A stretch of DNA of 64,000 nucleotides. Origin: Bacteroidota bacterium (GTDB lineage Bacteria > Bacteroidota > Bacteroidia > Flavobacteriales_D > Sanyastnellaceae). The position numbers and the translations under genes are program-made. The notes below the pieces were generated by a model. The model saw only the letters and a program-made list of their open reading frames with translations. It did not search any database and was not told the origin of the DNA. The stretch spans positions 1 to 64,000 of the forward strand of contig NVXE01000002.1 in assembly GCA_002746975.1 (NCBI GenBank), given 5' to 3'. Below are positions 41,350 through 50,357 of the stretch, in pieces (within the stretch, counting starts at the first letter, position 1; every line of letters starts with the position of its first letter).

Positions 41350-41570
41350 CTCGAGGAGTTTGAGCTAGAAAAGTTTGAGGAGAGAAAACGAGCGCAAAAA
41401 GCGCAAAAAGTGTTAGAAAATGGTTCTTCATAAAGTAAGCCTTAAAATTATGTTACTCAAAATTACAATGAGTAAGGTTTTGAAAACATCCATAATAGGC
41501 CCATAATGAACTATATAAAATGACTCAAAAAGGCGCTAGCCTTGACACTATATATATAATATATATTGTG

Positions 41571-41578
41571 TATATTTG
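41571..41578 (+). promoter_or_regulatory. TATATTTG -7 box of toxin-antitoxin operon
   Basis: Perfect TAnnTTTG match 14 bases before the antitoxin ATG, at the end of an alternating AT tract (41548-41575) preceded by cttgaca at 41541. The 243-bp gap 41350-41592 also holds a short gcgcaaaaa direct duplication at 41392-41409 and no coding sequence that I can support. Confidence 0.4.
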
Positions 41579-41592
41579 GGTAAAGTTTTGTT

Positions 41593-41853
41593 ATGAGGAA
41601 AAATATTGATATAGATGAGTCTTTAATATTGAAGCTGAAATTGCTTGCCGTTTATGAAAACATGAGCGTAAAAGCGATTATGGAAGAAGCCGTTTCTTCC
41701 TACGTGAAGCAAAAAGAAATTGATCGCATAAAGGAATTAAGCGAAGAAGAAAAAGAAGATCTCGGTTTACTTTTACTTATGCAGCAAACTGACACCCTGG
41801 AAGTAGTTACAGAGAAGGAGGTGCTTGAATACTTGGATAAGCCATGCAAATAA
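41593..41853 (+). CDS. Ribbon-helix-helix-type antitoxin
   Basis: 86 residues. The N-terminus (MRKNIDIDESLILKLKLLAV, then NMSVKAIMEEAVSSYVKQ) has the strand-helix-helix pattern of a ribbon-helix-helix DNA-binding domain. The acidic C-terminus (SEEEKEDLGLLLLM...LEYLDKP) would wrap the toxin. It overlaps the RelE/ParE-type toxin gene by 10 nt, the usual antitoxin-first order. Such antitoxins normally repress their own promoter, here the AT-rich segment just upstream. Confidence 0.85.
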   Translation: MRKNIDIDESLILKLKLLAVYENMSVKAIMEEAVSSYVKQKEIDRIKELSEEEKEDLGLLLLMQQTDTLEVVTEKEVLEYLDKPCK

Positions 41854-42110
41854 TTTATTTGGCTTCGTTTTTAAAAGACTTAAAAAAAATAAAAGACGCA
41901 AAAGTCTTATCGAAGGTAAAAAAAGCACTTTTAGACTTACAGGCACTGACAGAAGTTCATGAGGACACGAATATTGTTAAGATTAAAGGTCACCCTACAG
42001 CTTACAGGAAAAGAATAGGTGATTACAGAATGGGATTGTTTATTCTAAATGACACTATCACAGTAGCTCGCTTTGTAAAACGAAACGATATCTACAAATT
42101 GTTTCCATAA
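41844..42110 (+). CDS. RelE/ParE-family toxin
   Basis: 88 residues of the RelE/ParE fold: IIYLASFLKDLKKIKDAKV at the start, then IVKIKGHPTAYRKRIGDYRM and LFILNDTITVARFVKRNDIY. The Arg in RIGDYRMG and the C-terminal FVKRNDIYKLFP pattern match chromosomal type II toxins. Whether it cleaves mRNA (RelE) or poisons gyrase (ParE) cannot be read from sequence alone. The catalytic core looks intact, so the pair is probably functional. Confidence 0.87.
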   Translation: MQIIYLASFLKDLKKIKDAKVLSKVKKALLDLQALTEVHEDTNIVKIKGHPTAYRKRIGDYRMGLFILNDTITVARFVKRNDIYKLFP

Positions 42111-42141
42111 AGGTTAGTGTGCTTTCTCAAGCTAGACTTTA

Positions 42142-43503
42142 TTACTTCTTCTTTCTCTTTTTCTTGAGGTTTTGAATCTTATCTCCTCGCCTTACTGGTT
42201 TTTTATATTTCTCCTTAACAGTAATGTTATAGCTCTTTTTCTTTACTACTTCTTTACTGTTCTTGGCGGACTTTTCTTGGATAGAAGGGCCGACCTTGAG
42301 TTTCGTTTTTTCGAGGTAGATTTCGTCGTAATCTATGGGTTTATTTTTCTCCTCAGGGGTAAGCTGGCTTGAAATTTTTACTCCTTCCGGGATTTCTCGA
42401 AGTGGAATAGAGTAGTTCATTAATTTTTCGATGGAATCTTTTAAAGGCGCTTCCTTCTCGGTATGAAAAAGTATCGCCCTTCCCTTCTGTCCGGCTCGTC
42501 CGGTTCTTCCTATTCGATGTATATAGTTTTCTGGATAAAATGGAGTGTCGAAACTAAAAACTGTACTCACATTTTCAATATCTATCCCACGAGCAATTAC
42601 ATCGGTCGCAATAAGAATTCTGCTTGTTCCGTCAATAAATTTCTCAATAGATTTGGTACGGAAATTTTGTTCTTTCCGAGAGTGAATAACAGTAGCTTCA
42701 GAATTAAATTTCAGATTTTCGAAAAGCCTGTCAGCAGTTATTTTAGTTGCCACAAAGACCAAAACTTTATTGAACTCCTCCCTATCTTCCAAGAGGTGGT
42801 TGAGTAAGTTTGTTTTCGTATAAAAATTAGGCACAGCAAACGATTCCTGCTCTATCGTGTCTAGGGGCGTACCGCTTATAGAAATCGTTTTCTTTACAGG
42901 ATTTACGAGGAAGTCGTCAATTAATCCGTCTACATAGGTAGTCATAGTGGCGGAAAAGAGAATGTTCTGGCGTTTTCTAGGAAGCTGCTCGAAGATGTTG
43001 TTTAGCTGTGTTTTATATCCGAAATCGAGCATGATATCCACTTCGTCAATCACGAGTTTCTTTATTGACTTTAGGCGCAAGACATTCGCAAGTGCAAGGT
43101 CATAAACTCTTCGAGGAGTTCCCACTACGATATCTTGGCCTAGGGAAAGAGCTGCTTTCTGCTTACCTATATTATTAGAACCGCCATAAACGCCTACTGC
43201 CCTAACGCTGATGTAGGGCGTTAGTTTATCTATCTCCTTTACTATTTGGATTACTAACTCCCTAGTAGGAGCCAAAATCAACACTTTCGGGTAAAGCTCT
43301 TCTGTATATTTCAAATCTTGCAAGATCGGAAGCAGGAAAGCTATGGTTTTTCCAGTTCCGGTTTGGGCTATACCCACAAAGTCGGAACCTCCAAGAATGG
43401 TAGAATACGATTCTTCCTGAATGGGAGTAGGTACTGTTAATCCCAAATCAACAAGTGCATTCTTTAACTGCTTCTTGATTTTAAAGTCTTCGAATGAATT
43501 CAT
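42142..43503 (-). CDS. DEAD-box ATP-dependent RNA helicase
   Basis: 453 residues, cytoplasmic. Q motif around PTPIQEE; motif I AQTGTGKT; Ia PTRELVIQI; II is DEVD rather than DEAD; III SAT; V ARGID; VI HRIGRTGR. The C-terminus is a Lys-rich tail (KKPVRRGDKIQNLKKKRKKK) of the kind that adds RNA affinity. Probably in ribosome assembly or RNA turnover. Convergent with the toxin gene, with 31 bp between them. Confidence 0.94.
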   Translation of the reverse strand: MNSFEDFKIKKQLKNALVDLGLTVPTPIQEESYSTILGGSDFVGIAQTGTGKTIAFLLPILQDLKYTEELYPKVLILAPTRELVIQIVKEIDKLTPYISVRAVGVYGGSNNIGKQKAALSLGQDIVVGTPRRVYDLALANVLRLKSIKKLVIDEVDIMLDFGYKTQLNNIFEQLPRKRQNILFSATMTTYVDGLIDDFLVNPVKKTISISGTPLDTIEQESFAVPNFYTKTNLLNHLLEDREEFNKVLVFVATKITADRLFENLKFNSEATVIHSRKEQNFRTKSIEKFIDGTSRILIATDVIARGIDIENVSTVFSFDTPFYPENYIHRIGRTGRAGQKGRAILFHTEKEAPLKDSIEKLMNYSIPLREIPEGVKISSQLTPEEKNKPIDYDEIYLEKTKLKVGPSIQEKSAKNSKEVVKKKSYNITVKEKYKKPVRRGDKIQNLKKKRKKK

Positions 43504-43515
43504 AGTACTAGCTAA

Positions 43516-44310
43516 CTACCAGTTATCACCGTCCACCATTCTACCTAAAGATCCAAGTACAGACCCTTCTCCTTTAGATCTCCCTCCTGCTCTTGGGGCA
43601 GACTTAAGGATTCTATCCGCGAGACGTGAAAAAGGTAGACTCTGCAAATAAACCGTTCCATGCCCTTGAAGGGTAGCTAAGAAAAGCCCCTCTCCACCGA
43701 AAAGCATTGATTTAAGCCCACCAGCTCTTTCGATACTATAATTAATTTCACCTGTAAACCCGACTATACAACCAGTATCAATTCTCAGCTTTTCACCTTT
43801 GAGTTCCTTCTCGACAATAGTACCTCCAGCATGCAGAAAAGCGAGGCCATCACCTCTAAGTTTTTGGAGAATAAAACCTTCCCCTCCAAAAAATCCAGCT
43901 CCTAATTTTTTATTCAAAGTAATTGTAACCTCGGTTCCTTTTGCAGCACAGAGGAATGCGTCTTTTTGGCATGTAATGCTACCTCCAATTTTAGATAAAT
44001 CAACAGGCAAAATTTTACCTGGATATGGCGAAGCAAAAGCTACGTTACGCTTTGCAACTCCATTATTTGTGAAATGCGTAAGAAATATTGACTCACCAGT
44101 GAGTAGTCGTTTCCCCACACCTAACACTTTACTAAAGAATCCACTATCTGCCTTAGAGCCGTCTCCCATTCTAGCCTCAAAGTTTATATCTTCCTCCATC
44201 CAGTTCATTGCACCAGCTTCGGCAATAACAGTTTCTTGAGGGTCTAATTCGATTTCAACTGCTTGGAGGTCGTCACCGTATATTTTATATGTTATTTCGT
44301 GAGATGTCAT
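43516..44310 (-). CDS. AIM24/TIGR00266-family protein
   Basis: 264 residues of the AIM24 family, a double beta-prism of unknown biochemical role. Landmarks: [83 protein letters not shown]. No signal peptide; cytoplasmic. Starts 12 bp upstream of the helicase gene, same strand, so possibly cotranscribed. Confidence 0.9.
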   Translation of the reverse strand: MTSHEITYKIYGDDLQAVEIELDPQETVIAEAGAMNWMEEDINFEARMGDGSKADSGFFSKVLGVGKRLLTGESIFLTHFTNNGVAKRNVAFASPYPGKILPVDLSKIGGSITCQKDAFLCAAKGTEVTITLNKKLGAGFFGGEGFILQKLRGDGLAFLHAGGTIVEKELKGEKLRIDTGCIVGFTGEINYSIERAGGLKSMLFGGEGLFLATLQGHGTVYLQSLPFSRLADRILKSAPRAGGRSKGEGSVLGSLGRMVDGDNW

Positions 44311-44338
44311 GTGTTTTAATTTTAAAGACCATTTAAAT

Positions 44339-45973
44339 TTATAGACCGTACAATATCGAATTTCTTGGATAGACTACCGTTATCGTAATAGTAACCTCTC
44401 GCCTCTCCTGAGGCCCCAGTTCTAGAGCAAAAGTTACTAGGTTATTTATTTCATCTAATCGACCTCCTTCGGATAATGAAATACTAACGTCAACATCTAA
44501 ATTTCTTGCCGAAACACGTGGTACTAAATCTACTAAATCTATAGAGATGGAATCTGAAAGGAAATTTTCAACTGAAAGCTTCCAATTTGAAACCACTTGA
44601 CGCTTACCAGACAAAATCGAAGAAGTACTTGTTTCTTCACTTAGTTCCCTTGAACATCTGACATAAGGGTTTGGTCCAAGTGGCATAATTAGAGTATCCC
44701 CCACAGAAGGAATGTCAAGATAAAATTTCCCTAAATACGAATTATTAGAAATTACTTGGGCATATCCATTCATTAATTTATGACCCGAAAAATCTGCAAC
44801 CCTTACTGTAGTATATGCTTCTGATTTCAATGCTGGTACTGCATAATACCTGACTTCTCCGTCTAATTCAAACTCGTCTATAACTATCTTTTCTAACTCA
44901 CCGTCTCCCGTAATTGTCGCAGACGTTTCCAAATCGAAAATATATCTAGAACTTCCTGCAAATGATACTTCTTCTGATTCAGATATGGAACCTGAGTCAA
45001 AGTCCTCCATAACGGCAACTTCAGTATCATCAGAATCTTTAGCTATTAGTGGCATATTATATGACACAACACCATAAGACTTGTCATTCCTTGATGTTTT
45101 ATTAGGTTTTAATGTGCTTAACACCCAATCTCCGAAATTTATTGGAGAAAGTGTGCCCGATGGCTTTCCACTAATTAGTGTTATAGGAACAGATGACCAA
45201 TCAGATCCAGATGCTTGAGATATCAATGCATAGCGTTTAACTTGAATTTGTTTCGAATTAAATATCACTTCGTAATCCGTTGACCAAAATGCTGAAGGTG
45301 ACAAATACCTGAATTTAATCTCCTGAGGCCTAACATAAGTTTTAGCAATATTCAGGACTACGTTAACAACACCTTCTTTATCCGCCTGTATGCGTTCAAG
45401 GTTTAATTTCCTATTCGTCAGTTTTCGAATTATTAAATTTACCTTGTCTATATCTAGTTCTGTTTCTAAGATATCTAATGCGATTTCTTTATTCCTAACT
45501 CTTAAAAAATCCGCCATTTCAGCTACGTCATCAACTAAAAGAACCTCATTATCACTACCTATACTCCTATTCGCTTCAAGGAACTTCTGCTCCGAGACTA
45601 GTGTTTGTTTAATGGCCTCATGCATTTTTCTAGAGACAGTCTGTAAATAGATACTATCTTTTATTCCCGATAATTCTAAAGATCTAGAATTAGGTTTCTC
45701 GCGCTCTTCGTAGTCAATTTTACTGATTGACACCCCCTCAGGCAAATCGATTTGTATTGTACTCAAATCCACCCCATGAGATATCCCTGGTATAACTAAC
45801 TTAATCTTGTTTTCCCTAAGCAACACTAGTGATGAGTGCTCAATTAATGCCCCAGCTTGGTGTACCTCTACTGATGAAATAGGCCAAACCTCAATCTCTT
45901 CATTTTGTCCTAAAGCACATAAAAATGTAGAAAAGAAAACTGATACAAAAAGCAATAAATGAGTGAATTTCAT
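44339..45973 (-). CDS. DUF4139/MuiA-like exported protein
   Basis: 544 residues with a signal peptide ([18 protein letters not shown]). The N-terminal DUF4140-like region ([39 protein letters not shown]) is followed by a helical, probably coiled-coil section (about 110-205) and a C-terminal DUF4139 domain with [14 protein letters not shown] and [17 protein letters not shown]. Related to the mucoidy inhibitor MuiA family; function unknown. Predicted to be periplasmic or outer-membrane associated. Confidence 0.82.
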   Translation of the reverse strand: MKFTHLLLFVSVFFSTFLCALGQNEEIEVWPISSVEVHQAGALIEHSSLVLLRENKIKLVIPGISHGVDLSTIQIDLPEGVSISKIDYEEREKPNSRSLELSGIKDSIYLQTVSRKMHEAIKQTLVSEQKFLEANRSIGSDNEVLLVDDVAEMADFLRVRNKEIALDILETELDIDKVNLIIRKLTNRKLNLERIQADKEGVVNVVLNIAKTYVRPQEIKFRYLSPSAFWSTDYEVIFNSKQIQVKRYALISQASGSDWSSVPITLISGKPSGTLSPINFGDWVLSTLKPNKTSRNDKSYGVVSYNMPLIAKDSDDTEVAVMEDFDSGSISESEEVSFAGSSRYIFDLETSATITGDGELEKIVIDEFELDGEVRYYAVPALKSEAYTTVRVADFSGHKLMNGYAQVISNNSYLGKFYLDIPSVGDTLIMPLGPNPYVRCSRELSEETSTSSILSGKRQVVSNWKLSVENFLSDSISIDLVDLVPRVSARNLDVDVSISLSEGGRLDEINNLVTFALELGPQERREVTITITVVYPRNSILYGL

Positions 45974-46017
45974 TTGGTGAAGTTAAAGTAAGAACAGAAA
46001 AAGTGGCAAGAAAAAAT

Positions 46018-46995
46018 CTAATTACAAATGACAGTGTATTCGCTAGCCCCATAAGCTATCCACCAGCCCAAACCTCCTTCTATATTTGACTTAACGTTTG
46101 TGGGAGGCGCGAATGGGTTACCCTGTGCGGAGGCGGCTGACTCAAATGTCATAATAGCAGAAAATGCTGCTGCGTCAACCGTTTCAAGCCTTACTTGTAC
46201 GGTATCTCCTGTTTTCCAAAATCCATATTCACTAGAGGGCTCTAGTTCATTGTCGTCAGAATATCTATAAAAGGATAGTGTAAATTGTTGACCATTAACA
46301 AAACTATCATTCCATGCAGACCCTAGAGGGTATATAAACGAGGGGTCCTTACCTACTCGCTTCGAAGACCAACGAAATGAATTGCCTAAAGTATCAGGGT
46401 CCGTATAAGTCATCCATATAAACCCTAGCGAATCATTCTCTGAAGTAGAAGGCACTAAGAAATATGCTGTGTCTATAGGTATTACGTTTTGTAGAGTTGT
46501 CGTAGATGTCACTTCCAAAGTGTCATAAAGCACGTGAAGATCATACCTAGCTCCCTCTACTCCTAAAAGATCAAACTCGCTAAATGACGTATAAGCACAA
46601 ATAGGAAACATCGATAATATTTCTACATCCATACCTAATGTTGTTGCTACAATTTCAAGAGCTTCCGGAGTTAAATCGTCAGTACATATCTCGTCCAAAA
46701 CGTAAGGTGTTTCGTTAACTGTGACGGTTACGGTAGCCCCTCCGAGGTAGAATCCTTCTTGTCCACCTCCTACTGCATCGAAATATCCTTGAGATTTACT
46801 CAATAATACAAGGGGCATTTCTCCATTTCGTATACTTCCCTCTACTACTAAAAGAGGAATAGATGGAGGTATTTCAACCTCAATAATTTTAGAGCATCCC
46901 GTTACAAAAACTATTAGAATAGCTATAAAAAAAATCAAAGAACGAAGTAGAAAATTTTGGCTTAAAAAAGGAAAGAAAAAATCACGTTTAATCAT
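46018..46995 (-). CDS. DUF4249-family lipoprotein
   Basis: Start placed at ATG 46995 (MIKRDFFFPFLSQNFLLRS), giving a lipoprotein signal with VTGC at Cys34; the frame extends to 47097 but that part overlaps nusB. The mature protein starts KIIEVEIPPSIPLLVVEGSI, the standard DUF4249 opening, with a DAVGGGQEGFYLGGATVTVT region and C-terminal NIEGGLGWWIAYGAS. These lipoproteins usually accompany a TonB-dependent receptor; none is next to it here. About 325 residues. Confidence 0.85.
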   Translation of the reverse strand: MIKRDFFFPFLSQNFLLRSLIFFIAILIVFVTGCSKIIEVEIPPSIPLLVVEGSIRNGEMPLVLLSKSQGYFDAVGGGQEGFYLGGATVTVTVNETPYVLDEICTDDLTPEALEIVATTLGMDVEILSMFPICAYTSFSEFDLLGVEGARYDLHVLYDTLEVTSTTTLQNVIPIDTAYFLVPSTSENDSLGFIWMTYTDPDTLGNSFRWSSKRVGKDPSFIYPLGSAWNDSFVNGQQFTLSFYRYSDDNELEPSSEYGFWKTGDTVQVRLETVDAAAFSAIMTFESAASAQGNPFAPPTNVKSNIEGGLGWWIAYGASEYTVICN

Positions 46996-47068
46996 AATGT
47001 AAAAGTAGATGCATATAGTGTGCGTTTCAAAAGCAGTATTGACTAAATTCGCCACACGTAACGACGAC

Positions 47069-48010
47069 ATGCTAAACAGACGACACCTCCGTATCAAGAT
47101 CCTACATATCCTATACGGATTTTACCAGGACGAAGACTTAGACGCAGTAAAAGCAAAAAAGGCTTTAGACCACAGCATCGATAAGATGTATGAGCTTTAC
47201 TTGCTGCTTTTATCTATGATTGCTGATTTACAAGGATTAGCTATAGATAAAATTGAAGCTGGGCGAAAGAAGCAACTTCCTACCCCAGAGGATCTTCATC
47301 CTAACACAAAATTTGTGAGAAATGCTCCACTAAGAGTACTTGCAAACAGCAAAAAGCTTGAAAACAAACTCGCTGAAACTGGTGTAGGTTGGGGAAATAA
47401 CCGAGAACTCCTTCGTAATCTTTTCCGAAGTCTAATCGAGCACGAAGAATACACAGAATATATGGCGTCCGATGAAAGAAGCTTTCGTCATGATAGAGAG
47501 TCACTCGTAAGAATGTTTCGCAAGCATCTGATTAACGAAGAGGCTTTTCAAGAAATGCTCGAGGAAGAAAGTATTTTCTGGATGGACGACCTTGATTTGG
47601 CTAGTTCTATGGTAATTAAAACCATCAAATCGATCAAAGAAGATGATGAAGAACTAAATATTCTTCCATTATGGCGAAATGATGAGGATGATAAACATTT
47701 TGCGAAAATGTTGTTTACTCAAACTCTAGCACAAGGTGAGGATAATGAAGCCTTGATCAAGGAAGGAGCCCAAAACTGGGAACTTGAACGCATAGCCCTA
47801 GTAGATCGTATACTTATGAAAATGGCATTAGCCGAGGCAAAGACTTTCTCTTCTATTCCTCTTAAAGTGACGCTCAACGAGTACATTGAGTTATCAAAGT
47901 ATTACAGTACTGAAAAGAGTCACGGTTTCATTAATGGTATTTTAGACCAGCTCTTCACCAAGCTCAATGAGTCTGGAGAAATAAAGAAGACTGGCAGAGG
48001 ACTTATTTAA
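47069..48010 (+). CDS. nusB: Transcription antitermination factor NusB, long Bacteroidota form
   Basis: Binds boxA RNA with NusE/S10 in rRNA antitermination. Start at ATG 47069 (MLNRRHLRIKILHILYGFYQ), the family start; an upstream ATG at 47009 is unlikely. About 313 residues, roughly twice the E. coli protein, with the extra helical segment in the middle and the conserved NusB domain at the C-terminus (ERIALVDRILMKMALAE, VTLNEYIELSKYYSTEKS, FINGILDQL). The extension is usual in this phylum. Followed 2 bp later by a DUF1573 gene. Confidence 0.93.
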   Translation: MLNRRHLRIKILHILYGFYQDEDLDAVKAKKALDHSIDKMYELYLLLLSMIADLQGLAIDKIEAGRKKQLPTPEDLHPNTKFVRNAPLRVLANSKKLENKLAETGVGWGNNRELLRNLFRSLIEHEEYTEYMASDERSFRHDRESLVRMFRKHLINEEAFQEMLEEESIFWMDDLDLASSMVIKTIKSIKEDDEELNILPLWRNDEDDKHFAKMLFTQTLAQGEDNEALIKEGAQNWELERIALVDRILMKMALAEAKTFSSIPLKVTLNEYIELSKYYSTEKSHGFINGILDQLFTKLNESGEIKKTGRGLI

Positions 48011-48012
48011 TT

Positions 48013-48540
48013 ATGAGCATTTGCTCTACATTCAGTGGCTTATCAATTGTTGCACTTTCATGTTTCGTTGTTTCTTTATCCAGTTGTGTAGATAATACGA
48101 GAAACAACTCTTCCAAGAGGTTCGACACCGACTTAATTGATATTCCTGGCACAGCAGCAACTGTCATTGATTCCAAAGAATCAAATGAACTAAAAGGTCC
48201 GGTCATTAAAATGGATGAGTTGGAGTTTAAGTTTGGGACTATTGTCGCTGGGCGACATATTAAACATTATTTTTCATTTATTAACGCAGGCGATTCTCCA
48301 CTAATCATCTCAAACATAAAAGCCCCTTGTGGTTGTACTGTTGCAAAGGACTGGCCTAGACAACCTATTCTGCCTGGAGAAAAAGGTGAGATATTAGTTG
48401 TGTTTGACTCTAGCGATAGAGTTGGACCTCAAGTGAAAACTATAGATGTTGTAACGAATACAAGACCTGCTAACTTGACCCTAAAATTAATTGGTGATGT
48501 TATAGGCCCTGATCATCTACCCTCAGATATAAAGCATTAG
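48013..48540 (+). CDS. DUF1573-domain lipoprotein
   Basis: 175 residues; signal peptide with lipobox LSSC at Cys25. The mature part is one DUF1573 Ig-like domain: FGTIVAGRHIKHYFSFINAG, IKAPCGCTVAKDWPRQPILP, GEILVVFDSSDRVGPQ. Often found between nusB and yajC in Bacteroidota. Predicted to be periplasmic and membrane anchored; function unknown. Confidence 0.9.
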   Translation: MSICSTFSGLSIVALSCFVVSLSSCVDNTRNNSSKRFDTDLIDIPGTAATVIDSKESNELKGPVIKMDELEFKFGTIVAGRHIKHYFSFINAGDSPLIISNIKAPCGCTVAKDWPRQPILPGEKGEILVVFDSSDRVGPQVKTIDVVTNTRPANLTLKLIGDVIGPDHLPSDIKH

Positions 48541-48579
48541 CTTTATCTTTTTTTACAAGAATATTAAAATCTCATAATA

Positions 48580-48909
48580 ATGTTATTAAACCTACTACTA
48601 CAAGCTGACGTTGCTGAAGAAAGTGATTTCTCATTCATCGTTCTTTTAGGAGGAATGTTTCTAATCATGTACTTCTTTATGATTCGTCCTCAGATGAAAC
48701 GCCAAAAAGAAGCAAAGACATTTCGTGAATCTATCTCAAAGGGAGATAAAGTAGTCACAATTGGAGGACTTCACGGGAAAGTCCTATCCGTTAGTGACCT
48801 TACAGTAATGCTAGAACTTGAACAAGGAAAAGTCCGCATTGACAAAACAGCGGTATCGCCTAAGGGAGGTGCTGACGAAGCTGACATAGAGCTTCAAAAG
48901 AATTCATAA
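48580..48909 (+). CDS. yajC: Preprotein translocase accessory subunit YajC
   Basis: Partner of SecDF in the Sec holotranslocon. 109 residues: a single membrane helix (about 20-38; FIVLLGGMFLIMYFFMIRPQ), then a cytoplasmic domain with RPQMKRQKEAKTFRESI, KGDKVVTIGGLHGKV and RIDKTAVSP. The RPQ motif just after the helix is diagnostic. Ends one base into nhaC (TAATG). Confidence 0.95.
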   Translation: MLLNLLLQADVAEESDFSFIVLLGGMFLIMYFFMIRPQMKRQKEAKTFRESISKGDKVVTIGGLHGKVLSVSDLTVMLELEQGKVRIDKTAVSPKGGADEADIELQKNS

Positions 48910-50357
48910 TGAAATCAGCTAAGCCGATGTCGCTACTGGTTGCATTTATTCCAGTTCTTGCACTAATAGTTATGCTGGCGGCTGATGTGTCATTGTTTGG
49001 TGAAGACAGTTCATATGGATCAAACCAAATTGCTCTTCTTATAGCTGCCCTAATAGCTGGTATTATTGGAGTAATCCGCGGTACTAAATGGGAAGAGATT
49101 CGTGAAGCTATTGCTTTGAATATAGGCCAATCGACTGAGGCCATACTTATACTTTTATTGATAGGAGCTCTAGCTGGAACTTGGCTTATGGCAGGCATTA
49201 TCCCTGCTTTTATTCATTATGGACTATTAATCTTACAACCAGGTATATTTTTATTTGCAGCCTGTTCTGTTTGCGCAGTACTATCGATTACAACAGGCAG
49301 TTCATGGGGTACCATTGGAACTGTAGGTGTAGCTTTACTTGGAATAGGCACAGCTCTTGGTCTTGAAGAAGGCTGGATTGCAGGTGCGATTATATCAGGT
49401 GCATATTTCGGTGATAAGCTATCGCCTCTTTCAGACACTACTAACCTCGCTCCTGCTGTCGCAGGAACAGATTTGATTACTCATATTCGGTATATGACGA
49501 TTACAACTATTCCTAGTTTTGTTTTCGCTCTAATTGTATTTCTTATTGTTGGATTTGGAGGTAGTGCTACCACAACCATAGAAGCAGGTCTTGCTGAAGG
49601 GTTTGGAGATTCTGTAAGAGGGATTTTTAACATACACCCAGGATTGTTTATATCCCCTATTGTTGTGATAGTTATGATAGCTCGTAAAGTTCCAGCTGCT
49701 CCAGCTCTATTTATCGGTGTTTTACTAGGTGCATTTACTGCAATTATTTTCCAGCCAGACGCTATCAAAATGATTGCTGGTGATGAATTAAACTTTGCGG
49801 CAGCAGCGTATGTTGCATCGATGAAGGCTATGGCTGTAGATACTGTTTACATAACGAATAATGCTCTTGCCGACAACCTTTTGAAGGCAAGTGGTATGAA
49901 TGGTATGATGAATACTATATGGCTAGTAATTTGTGCTATGACATTCGGAGCTGTTCTTCAAGCTGCTGGAATGTTAAAGCGAATAACTGCCGCACTTATA
50001 TCAGGTGTGAATAGTGCTTTCGGACTTATTGGAAGAACCGTTGGAACTTGCATTGCTTTCAATATTTTGGTGTCCGATCAATATATTGCTATTGTTGTTC
50101 CTGGCAAGATGCTTAAGGATGCGTATGACGAGCAAGGTTTGGCCCCCGAAAATCTTAGCCGCACTTTGGAGGATGCAGGTACCGTTACATCTGTGCTTAT
50201 ACCTTGGAATACTTGTGGTGTAGCCCAAAGCGGTATTCTCGGAGTTGCAACATTAGCATATGCTCCTTATTGTATTTTCAACTGGGTGAGCCCTATAATG
50301 TCACTTATAGTTGCCGGATTTGGATATAAACTGAAGTATAAAGATGGCGCCGGATAG
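48909..50357 (+). CDS. nhaC: NhaC-family Na+/H+ antiporter
   Basis: Exchanges cytoplasmic Na+ for H+. 482 residues, about twelve helices. Landmarks: WEEIREAIALNIGQSTEAIL, LSITTGSSWGTIGTVGVALL, GAIISGAYFGDKLSPLSDTT, and a TLEDAGTVTSVLIPWNTCG stretch. It would use or balance the Na+ gradient formed by the Na+-NQR pump encoded at 12.5-19.6 kb. Its 3' end overlaps uvrA by 14 nt. Confidence 0.92.
   Translation: MKSAKPMSLLVAFIPVLALIVMLAADVSLFGEDSSYGSNQIALLIAALIAGIIGVIRGTKWEEIREAIALNIGQSTEAILILLLIGALAGTWLMAGIIPAFIHYGLLILQPGIFLFAACSVCAVLSITTGSSWGTIGTVGVALLGIGTALGLEEGWIAGAIISGAYFGDKLSPLSDTTNLAPAVAGTDLITHIRYMTITTIPSFVFALIVFLIVGFGGSATTTIEAGLAEGFGDSVRGIFNIHPGLFISPIVVIVMIARKVPAAPALFIGVLLGAFTAIIFQPDAIKMIAGDELNFAAAAYVASMKAMAVDTVYITNNALADNLLKASGMNGMMNTIWLVICAMTFGAVLQAAGMLKRITAALISGVNSAFGLIGRTVGTCIAFNILVSDQYIAIVVPGKMLKDAYDEQGLAPENLSRTLEDAGTVTSVLIPWNTCGVAQSGILGVATLAYAPYCIFNWVSPIMSLIVAGFGYKLKYKDGAG

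Noticed and set aside
41350-41592. tRNA or small RNA gene in the largest intergenic gaps
   Set aside because: No cloverleaf, T-loop consensus or convincing long stem was found by eye here or in 2355-2525.
42950-43060. DEVD in place of DEAD in the RNA helicase motif II as evidence of inactivation
   Set aside because: Only the third position changes; the metal- and ATP-contacting Asp-Glu and final Asp remain, and all other motifs are intact.
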